Below the pieces are notes generated by a model. It saw only the letters and a program-made list of their open reading frames with translations. It searched no databases and was not told where the DNA came from. A stretch of 43,504 nt of DNA from an uncultured Propionibacteriaceae bacterium (lineage in GTDB: Bacteria > Actinomycetota > Actinomycetes > Propionibacteriales > Propionibacteriaceae). The translations under genes were made by a program, and so were the position numbers. Location of the stretch: positions 1-43,504 of the forward strand of contig CAKZHP010000126.1 in assembly GCA_936924635.1 (NCBI GenBank). Reading direction: 5' to 3'. The number at the start of each line of letters is the position of its first letter. The first letter of the stretch is position 1. This document shows, piece after piece, positions 1 through 8,003 of this stretch.

Positions 1-84
1 CGGGCCCGTGGGGCCCGGTGCGGGCGGGGGCGGCGTGCGTCCCCGGGGGAGTCGGCGGCGAGGTGCGTACGCGAGGATGGGGCC

Positions 85-915
85 GTGGGAACAGGAGTGC
101 TCGTCCTTGCCGGAACGCCGATCGGCGACGTGGGGGACGCCTCGCCGGCGCTGCTCCGGGCGCTGATGTCGGCCGACGTCGTGGCGGCGGAGGACACCCG
201 GCGGTTCAGCGCGCTGCTGCGGCGGCTGGAGGTGCGCACGGAGGCCCGTGTGGTCTCCTACTTCGAGGGCAACGAGGCGTCGCGCACTGCCGGGCTGGTG
301 GCCGAGCTGCAGGCGGGCAGGCGGGTCGTGCTGGTCACCGACGCGGGCATGCCGTCGGTGTCTGACCCGGGGTATCGCCTGGTGGCGGCCGCGATCGAGG
401 CCGGGGTGCGGGTGACGGCCGTGCCGGGCCCATCGGCGGTGCTGACGGCGCTGGCGGTGTCGGGGCTGCCGTGCGACCGGTTCTGCTTCGAGGGTTTCCT
501 GCCGCGCAAGGGCGGGCCCAGGCGTGCAGCGCTGACGGCGCTGGCGTCAGAGCCCCGCACCGTGGTGCTCTTCGAGGCACCGCACCGGCTGGGCGACCTG
601 CTGGGCGACGCGGCCGCGGTGCTGGGGGAGAGCCGGCGGGCCGCGGTGTGCCGGGAGCTCACCAAGACCTACGAGGAGGTGCGGCGCGGCACCCTGGCCG
701 AGCTCGCCGCCTGGGCCGCGGATGGGGTGCTGGGCGAGATCACCGTGGTCATCGAGGGGGCGACCTCCGGCCCGGTGACGCTGGAGCAGGCGGTGGAGCA
801 GGTCGCCGAGCGCGTGGCGGCGGGGGAGAAGCGGTCTGCGGCGGCGGCTGCGGTTGCGGCGGCCACGGGGGTGGACCGCCGCGAGCTGTACGACGCCTCC
901 CGGTCTGCGGGCTGA
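85..915 (+). CDS. rsmI: 16S rRNA (cytidine(1402)-2'-O)-methyltransferase RsmI
   Basis: This is a SAM-dependent methyltransferase of the tetrapyrrole-methylase (SpoU-independent) fold that 2'-O-methylates C1402 of 16S rRNA in the ribosomal decoding centre. The 276-residue protein shows the family's N-terminal G-T-P-I-G-D motif (about residues 10-15), AEDTRR (35-40), the TDAGMPSVSDPGYRLV segment and the VPGPSAVLTALAVSGLP loop, all hallmark RsmI blocks. Length is normal. A GTG at 85 gives the conserved N-terminus; there is no strong Shine-Dalgarno sequence. The 84 bp before it hold no gene I can identify. It lies upstream of tatD-rsmA-ispE, separated from tatD by a palindromic repeat. The family assignment is secure from the motifs; the exact start is less so. 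Confidence 0.95.
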   Translation: MGTGVLVLAGTPIGDVGDASPALLRALMSADVVAAEDTRRFSALLRRLEVRTEARVVSYFEGNEASRTAGLVAELQAGRRVVLVTDAGMPSVSDPGYRLVAAAIEAGVRVTAVPGPSAVLTALAVSGLPCDRFCFEGFLPRKGGPRRAALTALASEPRTVVLFEAPHRLGDLLGDAAAVLGESRRAAVCRELTKTYEEVRRGTLAELAAWAADGVLGEITVVIEGATSGPVTLEQAVEQVAERVAAGEKRSAAAAAVAAATGVDRRELYDASRSAG

Positions 916-917
916 GC

Positions 918-994
918 CCTGCACAACCGGTGCGCGTGGTGGCACTCCTGCCCCTCCGGGCGACCAGTGCACGTATGCGCACCGGTTGTGCAGG
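918..994. repeat. 77-bp palindromic repeat, copy 1
   Basis: Perfect 17-bp inverted arms (cctgcacaaccggtgcg at 918-934 and its complement at 978-994) bracket a 43-bp centre that contains its own hairpin (GCCC ctcc GGGC). It starts 2 bp after the rsmI stop and fills most of the rsmI-tatD gap. Two more copies of identical length lie at 7853-7929 and 8004-8080. It could act as a terminator-like RNA hairpin, a REP-type element or a protein-binding site; nothing in the sequence decides this. Confidence 0.9.
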
Positions 995-1036
995 CCCGCT
1001 GCGGCCTGGGGGTGCCGGGGCTGGTTGACTGACCCT

Positions 1037-1891
1037 GTGATCCTCGACGACCTCGGTCTTCCGCCCCTGCCCCCACCGCTGCCGGCCTCGGTGGTGGACG
1101 CGCACACACACCTGCAGTCGGTCGAGGAGATGTCGCACCTGTCCCTCCGGGACTCGATCGCCCTCGCCCAGCAGGTCGGGGTGGAGCGCATGGTGGAGGT
1201 GGGCGTCGACGAGGAGAGCTCGCGGCGCTGCGTGGAGATCGCCGACCAGTTCCCCTCCGTGGTCGCCAACGTGGCGCTGCACCCCAACGAGGTGGCGCGC
1301 CACCCCGAGAAGGTGGCGGCCGGCCTGGATGCGGTCGCGCGGCTCGCGGCAGCGGGCCCCCACGTACGCGGCGTGGGCGAGACCGGCCTGGACTACTTCC
1401 GCACCACCGACGAGGACGGGCAGCGCCGGCAGCGGGAGGCGTTCGCGGCGCACATCGAAATCGCGGTGCAGTCCGGGCTCACGCTCGTCATCCACGACCG
1501 CGACGCCCACGACGACGTGCTCGGCGTGCTGGCGGCCTCGGCGGCCCCGGAACGGGTGGTGATGCACTGCTTCTCCGGTGACGCCGACCTGGCGCGCCGC
1601 TGCGTGGAACGCGGCTACTGGTTGTCGTTCCCGGGCGTGGTGACGTACAAGGCGAACGCCCACCTGCGCGAGGCCCTCCAGGCGACACCCCGCGACCGGG
1701 TGCTCGTGGAGACCGACGCGCCGTACCTCACGCCCGTGCCCGAGCGCGGCAAGGCCAACGCGGCCTACCTGCTGCCCCACACGGTGCGCTTCGTCGCCGA
1801 GCAGCGCGGCTGGGACCTGACCGAGACCTGCCAGCTGCTGACCGCCAACGCGTTCGCGGCGTTCGGGGGCCCTTGGGGTGACGACGGCTGA
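1037..1891 (+). CDS. tatD: TatD family metal-dependent hydrolase (3'-5' DNase-like)
   Basis: TatD proteins are TIM-barrel amidohydrolase-superfamily nucleases that bind two divalent metals. The 284-residue product has the canonical VDAHTHL metal motif near the N-terminus, GVGETGLDYF in the middle, VIHDRDAH, VMHCFSGD and the C-terminal LVETDAPYLTP, so all expected His/Glu/Asp ligands are visible. The GTG at 1037 is the most plausible start because it gives a short leader before the first barrel strand. Its TGA overlaps the ATG of rsmA (1891), indicating translational coupling. The tatD-rsmA-ispE order is a widespread actinobacterial arrangement. Substrate specificity cannot be read from sequence. 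Confidence 0.93.
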   Translation: MILDDLGLPPLPPPLPASVVDAHTHLQSVEEMSHLSLRDSIALAQQVGVERMVEVGVDEESSRRCVEIADQFPSVVANVALHPNEVARHPEKVAAGLDAVARLAAAGPHVRGVGETGLDYFRTTDEDGQRRQREAFAAHIEIAVQSGLTLVIHDRDAHDDVLGVLAASAAPERVVMHCFSGDADLARRCVERGYWLSFPGVVTYKANAHLREALQATPRDRVLVETDAPYLTPVPERGKANAAYLLPHTVRFVAEQRGWDLTETCQLLTANAFAAFGGPWGDDG

Positions 1892-2766
1892 TGGGGCGCC
1901 TCCTCGACCCGTCGACGGTCCGGCGGCTGGCGGCCGAGCTCGACCTGCGCCCCAGCAAGCAGCGCGGCCAGAACTTCGTGGTGGACGCCAACACGGTGCG
2001 CCGCATCGTCGCGCTGTCGGGTGTCGGGCCAGACGACGTGGTGTGCGAGATCGGGCCGGGCCTCGGGTCGCTGACGCTGGGCCTGCTGGAGGCCGGGGCG
2101 CGTGTCGTGGCGGTCGAGATCGAGCCCTCGCTGGCGGGTCGTCTGGTGCGTACGGTGTCGGAGCTGATGCCCGAGGCCGCCGGCCGCCTCGAGGTGGTGG
2201 AGGCCGACGCGCTGCGGGTCACCGAGCTGCCCGGGCCGCCGCTCACCGCAGTGGTGGCCAACCTGCCGTACAACGTGTCGGTGCCGGTGCTGCTGCACAT
2301 GCTGGAGACGTTCCCGACCTGGGAGCGCGGCCTGGTGATGGTGCAGCTGGAGGTGGCCGACCGGATCTCGGCGGCGCCGGGGTCGAAGGTGTACGGGGTG
2401 CCGTCGGCGAAGGTGGCGTGGTATGCGGAGGCGACCCGGGTGGGCACCGTGCCGCCGACGGTGTTCTGGCCGGTTCCGAACGTCGACTCGGGGCTGGTCT
2501 CGCTCGTGCGACGGGATGCACCCGTGACGGCGGCCTCGCGGGAGGACGTGTTCGCGGTGGTGGACGCGGCGTTCGGGCAGCGGCGGAAGATGCTGCGGTC
2601 GGCGGTGGGTGGGATGTACGGGGGGTCGGCGGCGGCGTCGGACGCCATGGCGGCCGCCGGTGTCGACCCGACGGCGCGCGGGGAGACGCTCGGGATCGCG
2701 GAGTTCGCGCGGATGGCGGAGCTGTTGCCGGCGCGTACGGACTCGTTGGGTAGCGTCGCACCATGA
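1891..2766 (+). CDS. rsmA: 16S rRNA (adenine(1518)-N6/adenine(1519)-N6)-dimethyltransferase
   Basis: RsmA (KsgA) dimethylates A1518 and A1519 of the 3' hairpin of 16S rRNA during late 30S assembly, using SAM. The 291-residue protein has the N-terminal K-Q-R-G-Q-N-F motif (23-29), the SAM-binding motif EIGPGLGS (53-60), the acidic VAVEIEPS strand and the catalytic NLPY motif at 124-127, followed by the helical C-terminal domain. Length is typical. The start is fixed by the ATGA overlap with tatD; its own stop overlaps the ispE start in the same way, so the three genes are probably one translationally coupled operon. Loss of this function classically gives kasugamycin resistance in other bacteria. 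Confidence 0.97.
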   Translation: MGRLLDPSTVRRLAAELDLRPSKQRGQNFVVDANTVRRIVALSGVGPDDVVCEIGPGLGSLTLGLLEAGARVVAVEIEPSLAGRLVRTVSELMPEAAGRLEVVEADALRVTELPGPPLTAVVANLPYNVSVPVLLHMLETFPTWERGLVMVQLEVADRISAAPGSKVYGVPSAKVAWYAEATRVGTVPPTVFWPVPNVDSGLVSLVRRDAPVTAASREDVFAVVDAAFGQRRKMLRSAVGGMYGGSAAASDAMAAAGVDPTARGETLGIAEFARMAELLPARTDSLGSVAP

Positions 2767-3689
2767 CCGCGAGCGAGGAGACGGAGTTCGGCACGGTTCG
2801 GGTGCACGTGCCGGCGAAGCTGAACCTCACGCTGCGGGTGGGGCCGGTGCGCAAGGACGGCTACCACCCCGTGGCGACCTTGTACCAGGCGGTGTCCTTG
2901 TACGACGAGGTGGCCGTCACCGAGGGCGAGCCGGGGCGGATCAGCGTGGAGGTGTCCGGCGAGGGAGCCTCGGGCGTTCCGGTGGATCGCACCAACCTCG
3001 CCGTGAAGGCGGCTGAGCTGCTGCGCAAGAAGTACGGGTCGCCGGACCTCGGTGCCCGCATCGTGATCCGCAAGCAGATCCCCGTGGCCGGCGGCATGGC
3101 CGGGGGGTCGGCCGACGCGGCGGGCGCGCTGCTGGGGTGCTCGGTGCTGTGGGACCTGGACACCTCTCCAGCAGACCTCCAGACGCTGGGGGGCCGGGTC
3201 GGGAGCGACGTGCCGTTCGCGCTGATGGGCGGGTGCGCCGTGGGCACCGGCCGGGGGGAGCAGCTGGTCCCGGCACTCAGCCGTGGCAGCTTCCACTGGG
3301 TGCTGGCGTTCGCGGCGAAGGGGTTGTCGACGCCGGCGGTGTACGGGCGGTTCGACGAGCTCGGAGACGTGGACCCCGACCTGTCGGTGCCGCCGGTGCT
3401 GATGAACGCGCTGGCCGCCGCCGACGCGCGCGGCGTGGGCGAGGCGCTGACGAACGACCTGCAGCCAGCCGCGCTGGCCTTGTACCCCGAGCTTCGCCGC
3501 ACCCTCGACGCCGGCATGGAGTGCGGGGCCCTGGGTGGGATCGTGAGCGGGTCGGGCCCGACCGTCGCCTTCCTGGCCGCCGACGAGAACGCCGCGGTCG
3601 ACCTCTCGGTTCGGCTCTCCAGCGAAGGGGTCGCGAGGTCCGTACGCCGCGTGGCCGGCCCGGTCCACGGTGCCCGACTGATCGCCTGA
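2763..3689 (+). CDS. ispE: 4-diphosphocytidyl-2-C-methyl-D-erythritol kinase
   Basis: IspE is the GHMP-family kinase that phosphorylates CDP-ME in the methylerythritol phosphate route to isoprenoids. The 308-residue protein has the N-terminal PAKLNLTL motif (17-24), DGYHPV (32-37) that contacts substrate, the glycine-rich ATP loop PVAGGMAGGSADAAG (107-121) and a C-terminal GGIVSGSGPT motif. The ATG lies in an ATGA overlap with the rsmA stop. The downstream 183 bp before the next gene show no obvious further coding sequence, so the operon likely ends here. Its presence implies an MEP pathway, as expected in actinomycetes. Confidence 0.97.
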   Translation: MTASEETEFGTVRVHVPAKLNLTLRVGPVRKDGYHPVATLYQAVSLYDEVAVTEGEPGRISVEVSGEGASGVPVDRTNLAVKAAELLRKKYGSPDLGARIVIRKQIPVAGGMAGGSADAAGALLGCSVLWDLDTSPADLQTLGGRVGSDVPFALMGGCAVGTGRGEQLVPALSRGSFHWVLAFAAKGLSTPAVYGRFDELGDVDPDLSVPPVLMNALAAADARGVGEALTNDLQPAALALYPELRRTLDAGMECGALGGIVSGSGPTVAFLAADENAAVDLSVRLSSEGVARSVRRVAGPVHGARLIA

Positions 3690-3872
3690 GCGCGGACGGA
3701 TCGTCCCCCCAGGGTCTCCGCAACATCAGTTCCGTTTCTGTTCCTCGCTGCCGTTCAGACGGATGCCAGGAGCAGAACGGAGGATGCCGGCGGTTGTCCA
3801 CAGATCTTGCGGAAGGGGTTGCCGGGGAGAACCGGGCTGGGCAGGGTGGAGCCCTCACCCCGAGGAGGCTGG

Positions 3873-4472
3873 ATGAGGGCAATGGTCGCCGCCCTGGCTG
3901 TCGTCGTCGTGGCCGGATGCGCGTCGACGGTCGGCACGCGCCCGTCGACGCCGGTGTCGACGGTCTCTCCCACGTACTCGTGCACCAATGCCGACCGCAC
4001 CTCGGTCTCGCCGTGCTCGAAGGAGTCGTACGACGCCGCCGAGAAACACCTGGCCCTGGTCGAAGAGGCGAAGGGCGTGTACAGGCGGCAGATCGAAGAG
4101 CGCAAACGTTTGATGGCGGCCGGCGGCGTCGCCGATCCCGCGCCTACGGGGGAAATCGAAGCGACCATGGCCGACCCGGCGAAAAGTGACTTCATGCAAC
4201 TGATGAAGTATCAACGGGATCAGGGGATCAAACCGCTTCAACTGAAGTTTCAGGCGACGATGCGTGAGTCCGATCAGCCGGTGACGCCCGATGCCCTGGT
4301 CACGCTGCAGTCCTGTGAGGACGGGAGGGGTTCAAGATACGTCGATGCCACCGGTAAGGACCTGGGCGAAAGCGTCCTATTGGTGTACCGGTGGAGCTTC
4401 AGGCGATACGACGGAGCCTTGAAGATGTACGCCTCGCAGTTTGAACCCGCCGACACCTGCCCCATCCCATGA
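3873..4472 (+). CDS. predicted lipoprotein of unknown function
   Basis: The ATG at 3873 follows a good Shine-Dalgarno sequence (gaggagg at 3862-3868). It gives a short signal peptide ending in the lipobox V-A-G-C, with Cys16 as the predicted lipidation site. Past the signal the 199-residue protein has a Ser/Thr/Pro-rich segment with paired Cys residues, then a charged, probably helical region (about 50-85), then a mixed region with Cys residues near positions 150 and 196. I do not recognise a named domain. The last codons overlap the next gene (ATGA at 4469), so the two exported proteins are probably co-translated and may act together at the cell surface. Base composition is slightly less GC-rich in its second half than in neighbouring housekeeping genes. 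Confidence 0.8.
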   Translation: MRAMVAALAVVVVAGCASTVGTRPSTPVSTVSPTYSCTNADRTSVSPCSKESYDAAEKHLALVEEAKGVYRRQIEERKRLMAAGGVADPAPTGEIEATMADPAKSDFMQLMKYQRDQGIKPLQLKFQATMRESDQPVTPDALVTLQSCEDGRGSRYVDATGKDLGESVLLVYRWSFRRYDGALKMYASQFEPADTCPIP

Positions 4473-5326
4473 TCCGTCTCGTCGCGCTCGCTGCGGCGCT
4501 TGCAGCGGCACTCGTGGTGGCCAACCAATCACCGGCCCGTGCTGACGGGTGCTCCGGAACCGTTGGCGTGTCTTTTGGCGGCGGCGGCGTGGCAGCCGTC
4601 TCGTGCGGGAAACAGACGACAACGACCGTCAAGTCCAGCCCCGATGATCGGCGGAAGAGCACCAACGACTCTGGCGTGCGCAACACGGCGCCGGACGCCT
4701 CTCTCACCCTGCAGCCGGTGGACGAGCGGTGGCTGACCTGCAACACCACGGACCCGGCGTGCCTGGAGGCGAAGTCGGCCGGCACCGTCCCCGCCCTGCC
4801 CACCCCACCGGCTCCGGGGCAGGTGCAGCAGCCGGTGCTGACGTACCAGCTGATCCAGCAGGCGGTGATGCAGATGGGCATCCCGAAGCCTGCCCCTCAG
4901 GTGGGCCCCGACCCCTCGCTGAACGAGTGGGGGATCGTGGCGGTGGGCTACCCGATCTGGCTCTGGGTGGACGGGCCGTCGGTGATGACCCAGTCGGTGA
5001 CGACGCAGGGCATCACGATCAACCTGGTCGCTCGCCGTACGCGTGTGGTCTTCGACATGGGCGACGGCCAGGAGGTGACGTGCACCGACATGCCGGAGTG
5101 GCCCGGCCCCTCGTCCACGCCGAAGCCGTCGCCGTCGTGCGGCTACGCCTATCAGCGTCTGCCGAAGACGCCGGGTGCGGGCTACGAGATGGGCGTAACA
5201 GCGTTCTGGGATGTCGGCTGGTCTGCGCTGGGGCAAGGGGGTACGCTCGCGCTCTCTACGACCGGCGGACGCTTGATGCCGGTCGGCGAGCTGCAGTCAG
5301 TCGTCGTACCCAACGGTCAGCGTTAG
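4469..5326 (+). CDS. predicted secreted protein of unknown function
   Basis: The 285-residue product begins with a classical Sec signal peptide: Arg3, a long Ala/Leu/Val core to about residue 19, then a probable ARA-D cleavage site near residue 25. The mature part has a Gly-rich stretch, a Thr/Ser/Asp-rich linker, a Pro-rich linker, and from about residue 145 a conserved-looking domain with WGIVAVGYPIWLWVDG, aromatic residues and a probable disulphide pair. There is no lipobox and no extra membrane segment. Similar exported proteins are common in actinomycetes, often under uninformative names; I do not assign a function. The ATG overlaps the stop of the upstream lipoprotein gene, which suggests a two-component surface module. 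Confidence 0.82.
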   Translation: MIRLVALAAALAAALVVANQSPARADGCSGTVGVSFGGGGVAAVSCGKQTTTTVKSSPDDRRKSTNDSGVRNTAPDASLTLQPVDERWLTCNTTDPACLEAKSAGTVPALPTPPAPGQVQQPVLTYQLIQQAVMQMGIPKPAPQVGPDPSLNEWGIVAVGYPIWLWVDGPSVMTQSVTTQGITINLVARRTRVVFDMGDGQEVTCTDMPEWPGPSSTPKPSPSCGYAYQRLPKTPGAGYEMGVTAFWDVGWSALGQGGTLALSTTGGRLMPVGELQSVVVPNGQR

Positions 5327-5415
5327 CCCGTTGGTGAGGAACTTCTCAGGATCCCGGCCGGGCACCACCCCTGGCCCCGACAGTGGGGCCAACCGCAGAC
5401 CCCACGGAGGCACCG

Positions 5416-5754
5416 ATGCTTCTCTTGATCGTCACCACGCTCGCGCTGAGCGTCTTCGCGCTCGTCGAGTGCGCGCAGGCCAGTGCCATGAACGTTCGCA
5501 GCATGGCGAAGGTTCCGTGGGCCGTGGCGATCGTGTGCCTGCCGGTCCTGGGTGCGCTGGCGTGGTTCGCTCTGGGCCGGCCCCGGCTGGTGCTCCTCAA
5601 GCCGGTCAACGGCTGGACGGTCGCCCCCGACGACGACCCCGCCTTCATCGAGGCGCTGCGCCGCCGGGTCGACGCCCAGGAGGAGCTGATCGCCCAGCTG
5701 GAGCAGGACATCGACAGCCTGGAGGCCCAGGACGGCCCCGAGCAGATGGCCTGA
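5416..5754 (+). CDS. PLDc_N-type small membrane protein
   Basis: This 112-residue protein has two membrane segments (about residues 2-20 and 33-52) joined by a short loop, then WFALGRPR and a charged C-terminal helix rich in Glu/Gln. That matches the PLDc_N domain found alone in many actinobacteria and as the N-terminus of cardiolipin synthases; there is no HKD catalytic domain. The ATG at 5416 has an SD (cggagg, 5405-5410); an in-frame GTG at 5383 would add 11 residues with less support. The C-terminal helix could form a coiled coil. The gene ends 1 bp before the convergent DUF4442 gene. Function is not known for the stand-alone form. Confidence 0.8.
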   Translation: MLLLIVTTLALSVFALVECAQASAMNVRSMAKVPWAVAIVCLPVLGALAWFALGRPRLVLLKPVNGWTVAPDDDPAFIEALRRRVDAQEELIAQLEQDIDSLEAQDGPEQMA

Positions 5755-5755
5755 G

Positions 5756-6247
5756 TCAGCGCTTCTTGCGGATGTAGAGCTGCCGCCGCACGCGGCACAC
5801 CACGGCGCCAGAGCGGTCCACGACGTCGTCGCTCACCCAGCGCAGCACCTTCTCTCCACCCGCGGCCGCCTGAACCACCTCCTCGACGAAGTCGTCGGGG
5901 ATCTCGATCTGCACCCGCACGTCCGTACGTCCCGGCTTGAGGAACTCGACCTCGAGACGTGCGTCCCACACCTGGTACTCCGGCCCGAGGCGCATCGTGA
6001 GCAGCGTCACCCAGAACGGGTCGACCATCGACACCATCGAGGCGCCGTACTGCGTGCCCAGGAAGTTGGCCGTCAGCGGACGCAGCCGCAGCACCACCTC
6101 CGCACTGCTCAGGTCGGGGGCGATGCGCGTCACCCGCACGCCGGAGAACAGGAACGTCGGCCACACGTTGAGACCGGCTCGCAGCACCTGCGGGTCGCGG
6201 ATGAGGTCCTTCCAGGCGGGTAGGCGCACGGGGAGCACGGTACGCAC
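5756..6247 (-). CDS. DUF4442 (hotdog-fold thioesterase-like) protein
   Basis: The product (157-163 residues depending on which of three in-frame GTGs at 6247, 6238 or 6229 is used) looks like the DUF4442 family, distant hotdog-fold relatives of acyl-CoA thioesterases. Visible blocks are N-terminal WPTFLFSGVRV, then LRPLTANFLGTQYGASMVSMVDPFW, where the Asn/Gly-rich turn and Asp correspond to the hotdog core, and a C-terminal strand-rich part ending in basic residues. It reads divergently from the MarR gene with only about 9 bp between predicted starts, so promoters must overlap and both mRNAs may be leaderless. MarR control of this gene is a reasonable inference. Substrate unknown. Confidence 0.78.
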   Translation of the reverse strand: MRTVLPVRLPAWKDLIRDPQVLRAGLNVWPTFLFSGVRVTRIAPDLSSAEVVLRLRPLTANFLGTQYGASMVSMVDPFWVTLLTMRLGPEYQVWDARLEVEFLKPGRTDVRVQIEIPDDFVEEVVQAAAGGEKVLRWVSDDVVDRSGAVVCRVRRQLYIRKKR

Positions 6248-6256
6248 AATGGCAGG

Positions 6257-6784
6257 ATGTGCGCCATGACGCGGCACGACGAGGTGGACGAGATCGTCGC
6301 CGCGTGGTCTCGCGAGCGACCTGACCTCGACCTGGGCCCGCTCGACGTGCTCAGCCGCGTGAGCCGACTCTCGGCGCGGGTCGACCAGAGCCGCTCCCTC
6401 GCCTTCACCGCCCACGACCTCGCCCTGTGGGAGTTCGACGTGCTCGCGGCGCTGCGGCGCAGCGGCGACCCGTACGGTCTCTCGCCGACCGAGCTGGCCC
6501 GCATCACGCACGTCACCAGCGGCACCATGACCAACCGCATCACCCGGCTGGCCGCGCGGGGCCTGGTCTCTCGCGACGCCGACCCGAGCGACGGCAGGGC
6601 GGCCATCGTCTCCCTGACCGCGGCCGGGCGTGAGCTCGTCGACGACGCGCTCGCCGACCTGCTCACCTCGGAGGAGCGGCTGCTCGCAGCCCTTCCCGCC
6701 TCCGACCGTACGGAGCTGGCGCGTCTGCTGCGGTCCTTGATGGTCACCCTGGACGACGAGCTCTCCGACCCGGCCCAGCCGTGA
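6257..6784 (+). CDS. MarR family transcriptional regulator
   Basis: A 175-residue winged-helix regulator. The N-terminal helix is followed by the DNA-binding core: LSPTELARITHVTSGTMTNR (helix-turn-helix, roughly residues 75-95), then LAARGLVSRDADPSDGRA with the wing motif D-x-R-A, which is diagnostic of MarR proteins, then a C-terminal dimerisation helix. ATG codons at 6257 and 6266 are both possible starts. It is divergent from the DUF4442 gene and its stop overlaps the GTG of the YihY/BrkB gene (GTGA at 6781). It therefore probably regulates itself, the membrane protein downstream and the divergent thioesterase-like gene in response to a small, possibly lipophilic, ligand (inference). Confidence 0.9.
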   Translation: MCAMTRHDEVDEIVAAWSRERPDLDLGPLDVLSRVSRLSARVDQSRSLAFTAHDLALWEFDVLAALRRSGDPYGLSPTELARITHVTSGTMTNRITRLAARGLVSRDADPSDGRAAIVSLTAAGRELVDDALADLLTSEERLLAALPASDRTELARLLRSLMVTLDDELSDPAQP

Positions 6785-7842
6785 CGCACGCCGAGCCCGG
6801 TGGTGCGGGGGTGGTCGGTCGCCTCGACGCGTACCAGCGCCGGCACGCCTGGCTCGGCGTCCCGATCGCGACGGCGTACAAGTTCTTCGAGGACGCCGGC
6901 ATGCACGTCGTCGCGTCCATGACCTACTACGCATTCGCTGCCGGCATCCCGCTCCTGCTGCTCAGCGGCAACCTGCTCGCGATGGGTGACCGTTGGATCC
7001 CCGGGCTGCTCGACCTGGTGTCCTCGACCCCTCTCGGCGACCTCCCGTTCGTCGGTGAGCGGCTCCGCGGCCCCGGTCGCGCCGGCCTGCACGGCGGGCC
7101 GCTCGGCTGGGTCGTGGGTCTGCTGGGTGCCCTGTACGGCGGAGTCGGTGTCGCCGTGGCCTTCCAGCACGGCATGAACACCGTGTGGCAGGTGCCGCGC
7201 AACAGCCGCCCCAACCCGGTGATGGCCCGCGTCAGGGGTGCGGCGCTGTTCGTGATCCTGGTGGTGTCCGTCGTGCTGTCCACCGCCCTCGGCTGGGTCG
7301 GCCAGCACTACCTCAGCCGGCTCGGGCCCATCGGTCACCCCATCGGCTTCGTGGCCTCCACGCTCATCAACGGGACCGTCTTCCTGGTGGCCATGCAGCT
7401 GGCTGTGGCTCAGCGACGCCCGTGGCGCTGGTTCGTCCCGGGCTCGCTGGTTGCCGCGGCCGCGTGGCAGGGCTGCCAGATGGCGGTGATCGCCTACCTG
7501 AGCCGTCTCGGCCCCGGAGCCGCTAACCCCCGCGTGGTGATGTCCGCGGTGCTCGGTGTGCTGGGTGCGCTGTGGACCACGATCTTCGCGATCGTCATGG
7601 CCTCGGAGCTCAACGTGGTGCTGCACAACCGGCTCTACCCACGCGCGCTGCTGACGGCGTTCACCGACCGTGTCGACCTCACCCCCGCGGACGTCGCCTG
7701 CTACACCGCCCACGCCCGCATGCAGCGGTTCAAGGGGCAGGAGGAGATCGAGGTCAGGTTCGGCGAGAAGCCGGAGAAGACAGGTCGGGGGCTGCGGCGG
7801 GCGGGGCGTACGTCGACGTCGGGTCAGCGGGAGTCCGGCTGA
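6781..7842 (+). CDS. YihY/virulence factor BrkB family inner-membrane protein
   Basis: The 353-residue polytopic protein shows the YihY/BrkB pattern: an N-terminal amphipathic part, then MTYYAFAAGIPLLLL at the first membrane helix (about residues 44-60), a VGLLGALYGGVGVAVAFQHGMNTVW segment, and further hydrophobic helices up to AIVMASELNVVLHNRLYP, a typical C-terminal family signature. Six membrane segments are likely. The C-terminal ~60 residues are charged and cytoplasmic. Family members were once called ribonuclease BN, a name since withdrawn; their function is not settled. GTG start overlaps the marR-like stop, so the two are co-transcribed. Confidence 0.9.
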   Translation: MTHAEPGGAGVVGRLDAYQRRHAWLGVPIATAYKFFEDAGMHVVASMTYYAFAAGIPLLLLSGNLLAMGDRWIPGLLDLVSSTPLGDLPFVGERLRGPGRAGLHGGPLGWVVGLLGALYGGVGVAVAFQHGMNTVWQVPRNSRPNPVMARVRGAALFVILVVSVVLSTALGWVGQHYLSRLGPIGHPIGFVASTLINGTVFLVAMQLAVAQRRPWRWFVPGSLVAAAAWQGCQMAVIAYLSRLGPGAANPRVVMSAVLGVLGALWTTIFAIVMASELNVVLHNRLYPRALLTAFTDRVDLTPADVACYTAHARMQRFKGQEEIEVRFGEKPEKTGRGLRRAGRTSTSGQRESG

Positions 7843-7852
7843 CAGTCGCCCA

Positions 7853-7929
7853 CCTGCACCAACGGTGCGAATGCGTGCGCTGGTGCCTCCTGAGGCGACC
7901 TGTGCCACCATGCGCACCGGTTGTGCAGG
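7853..7929. repeat. 77-bp palindromic repeat, copy 2
   Basis: The right arm (7913-7929) is identical to copies 1 and 3; the left arm (7853-7869) differs only in a 3-base block. The inner hairpin is GGT-CCTC-ct-GAGG-ACC-like, different in sequence from copy 1 but still paired. About 30 bp downstream of the palindrome (to about 7965) are also shared with copy 3, so copies 2 and 3 form a tandem with a 151-bp period. Lies just after the YihY/BrkB stop. Confidence 0.9.
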
Positions 7930-8003
7930 TCCCATCGGCCGTGCTGGGGCGAGGTGGGGGAGGACGGCTGTGCCGCCACCCGGCGGCGCTGCGTCGTGGC
8001 GTG

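Noticed and set aside
1..84. Coding sequence at the left edge
   Set aside because: Gly/Arg/Ala-rich in all frames and too short to identify; no motif or stop signal relates it to a known neighbour.
1728..3668. 646-residue antisense frame over rsmA and ispE
   Set aside because: Shadow frame; the overlapping plus-strand genes carry catalytic motifs and ATGA coupling.
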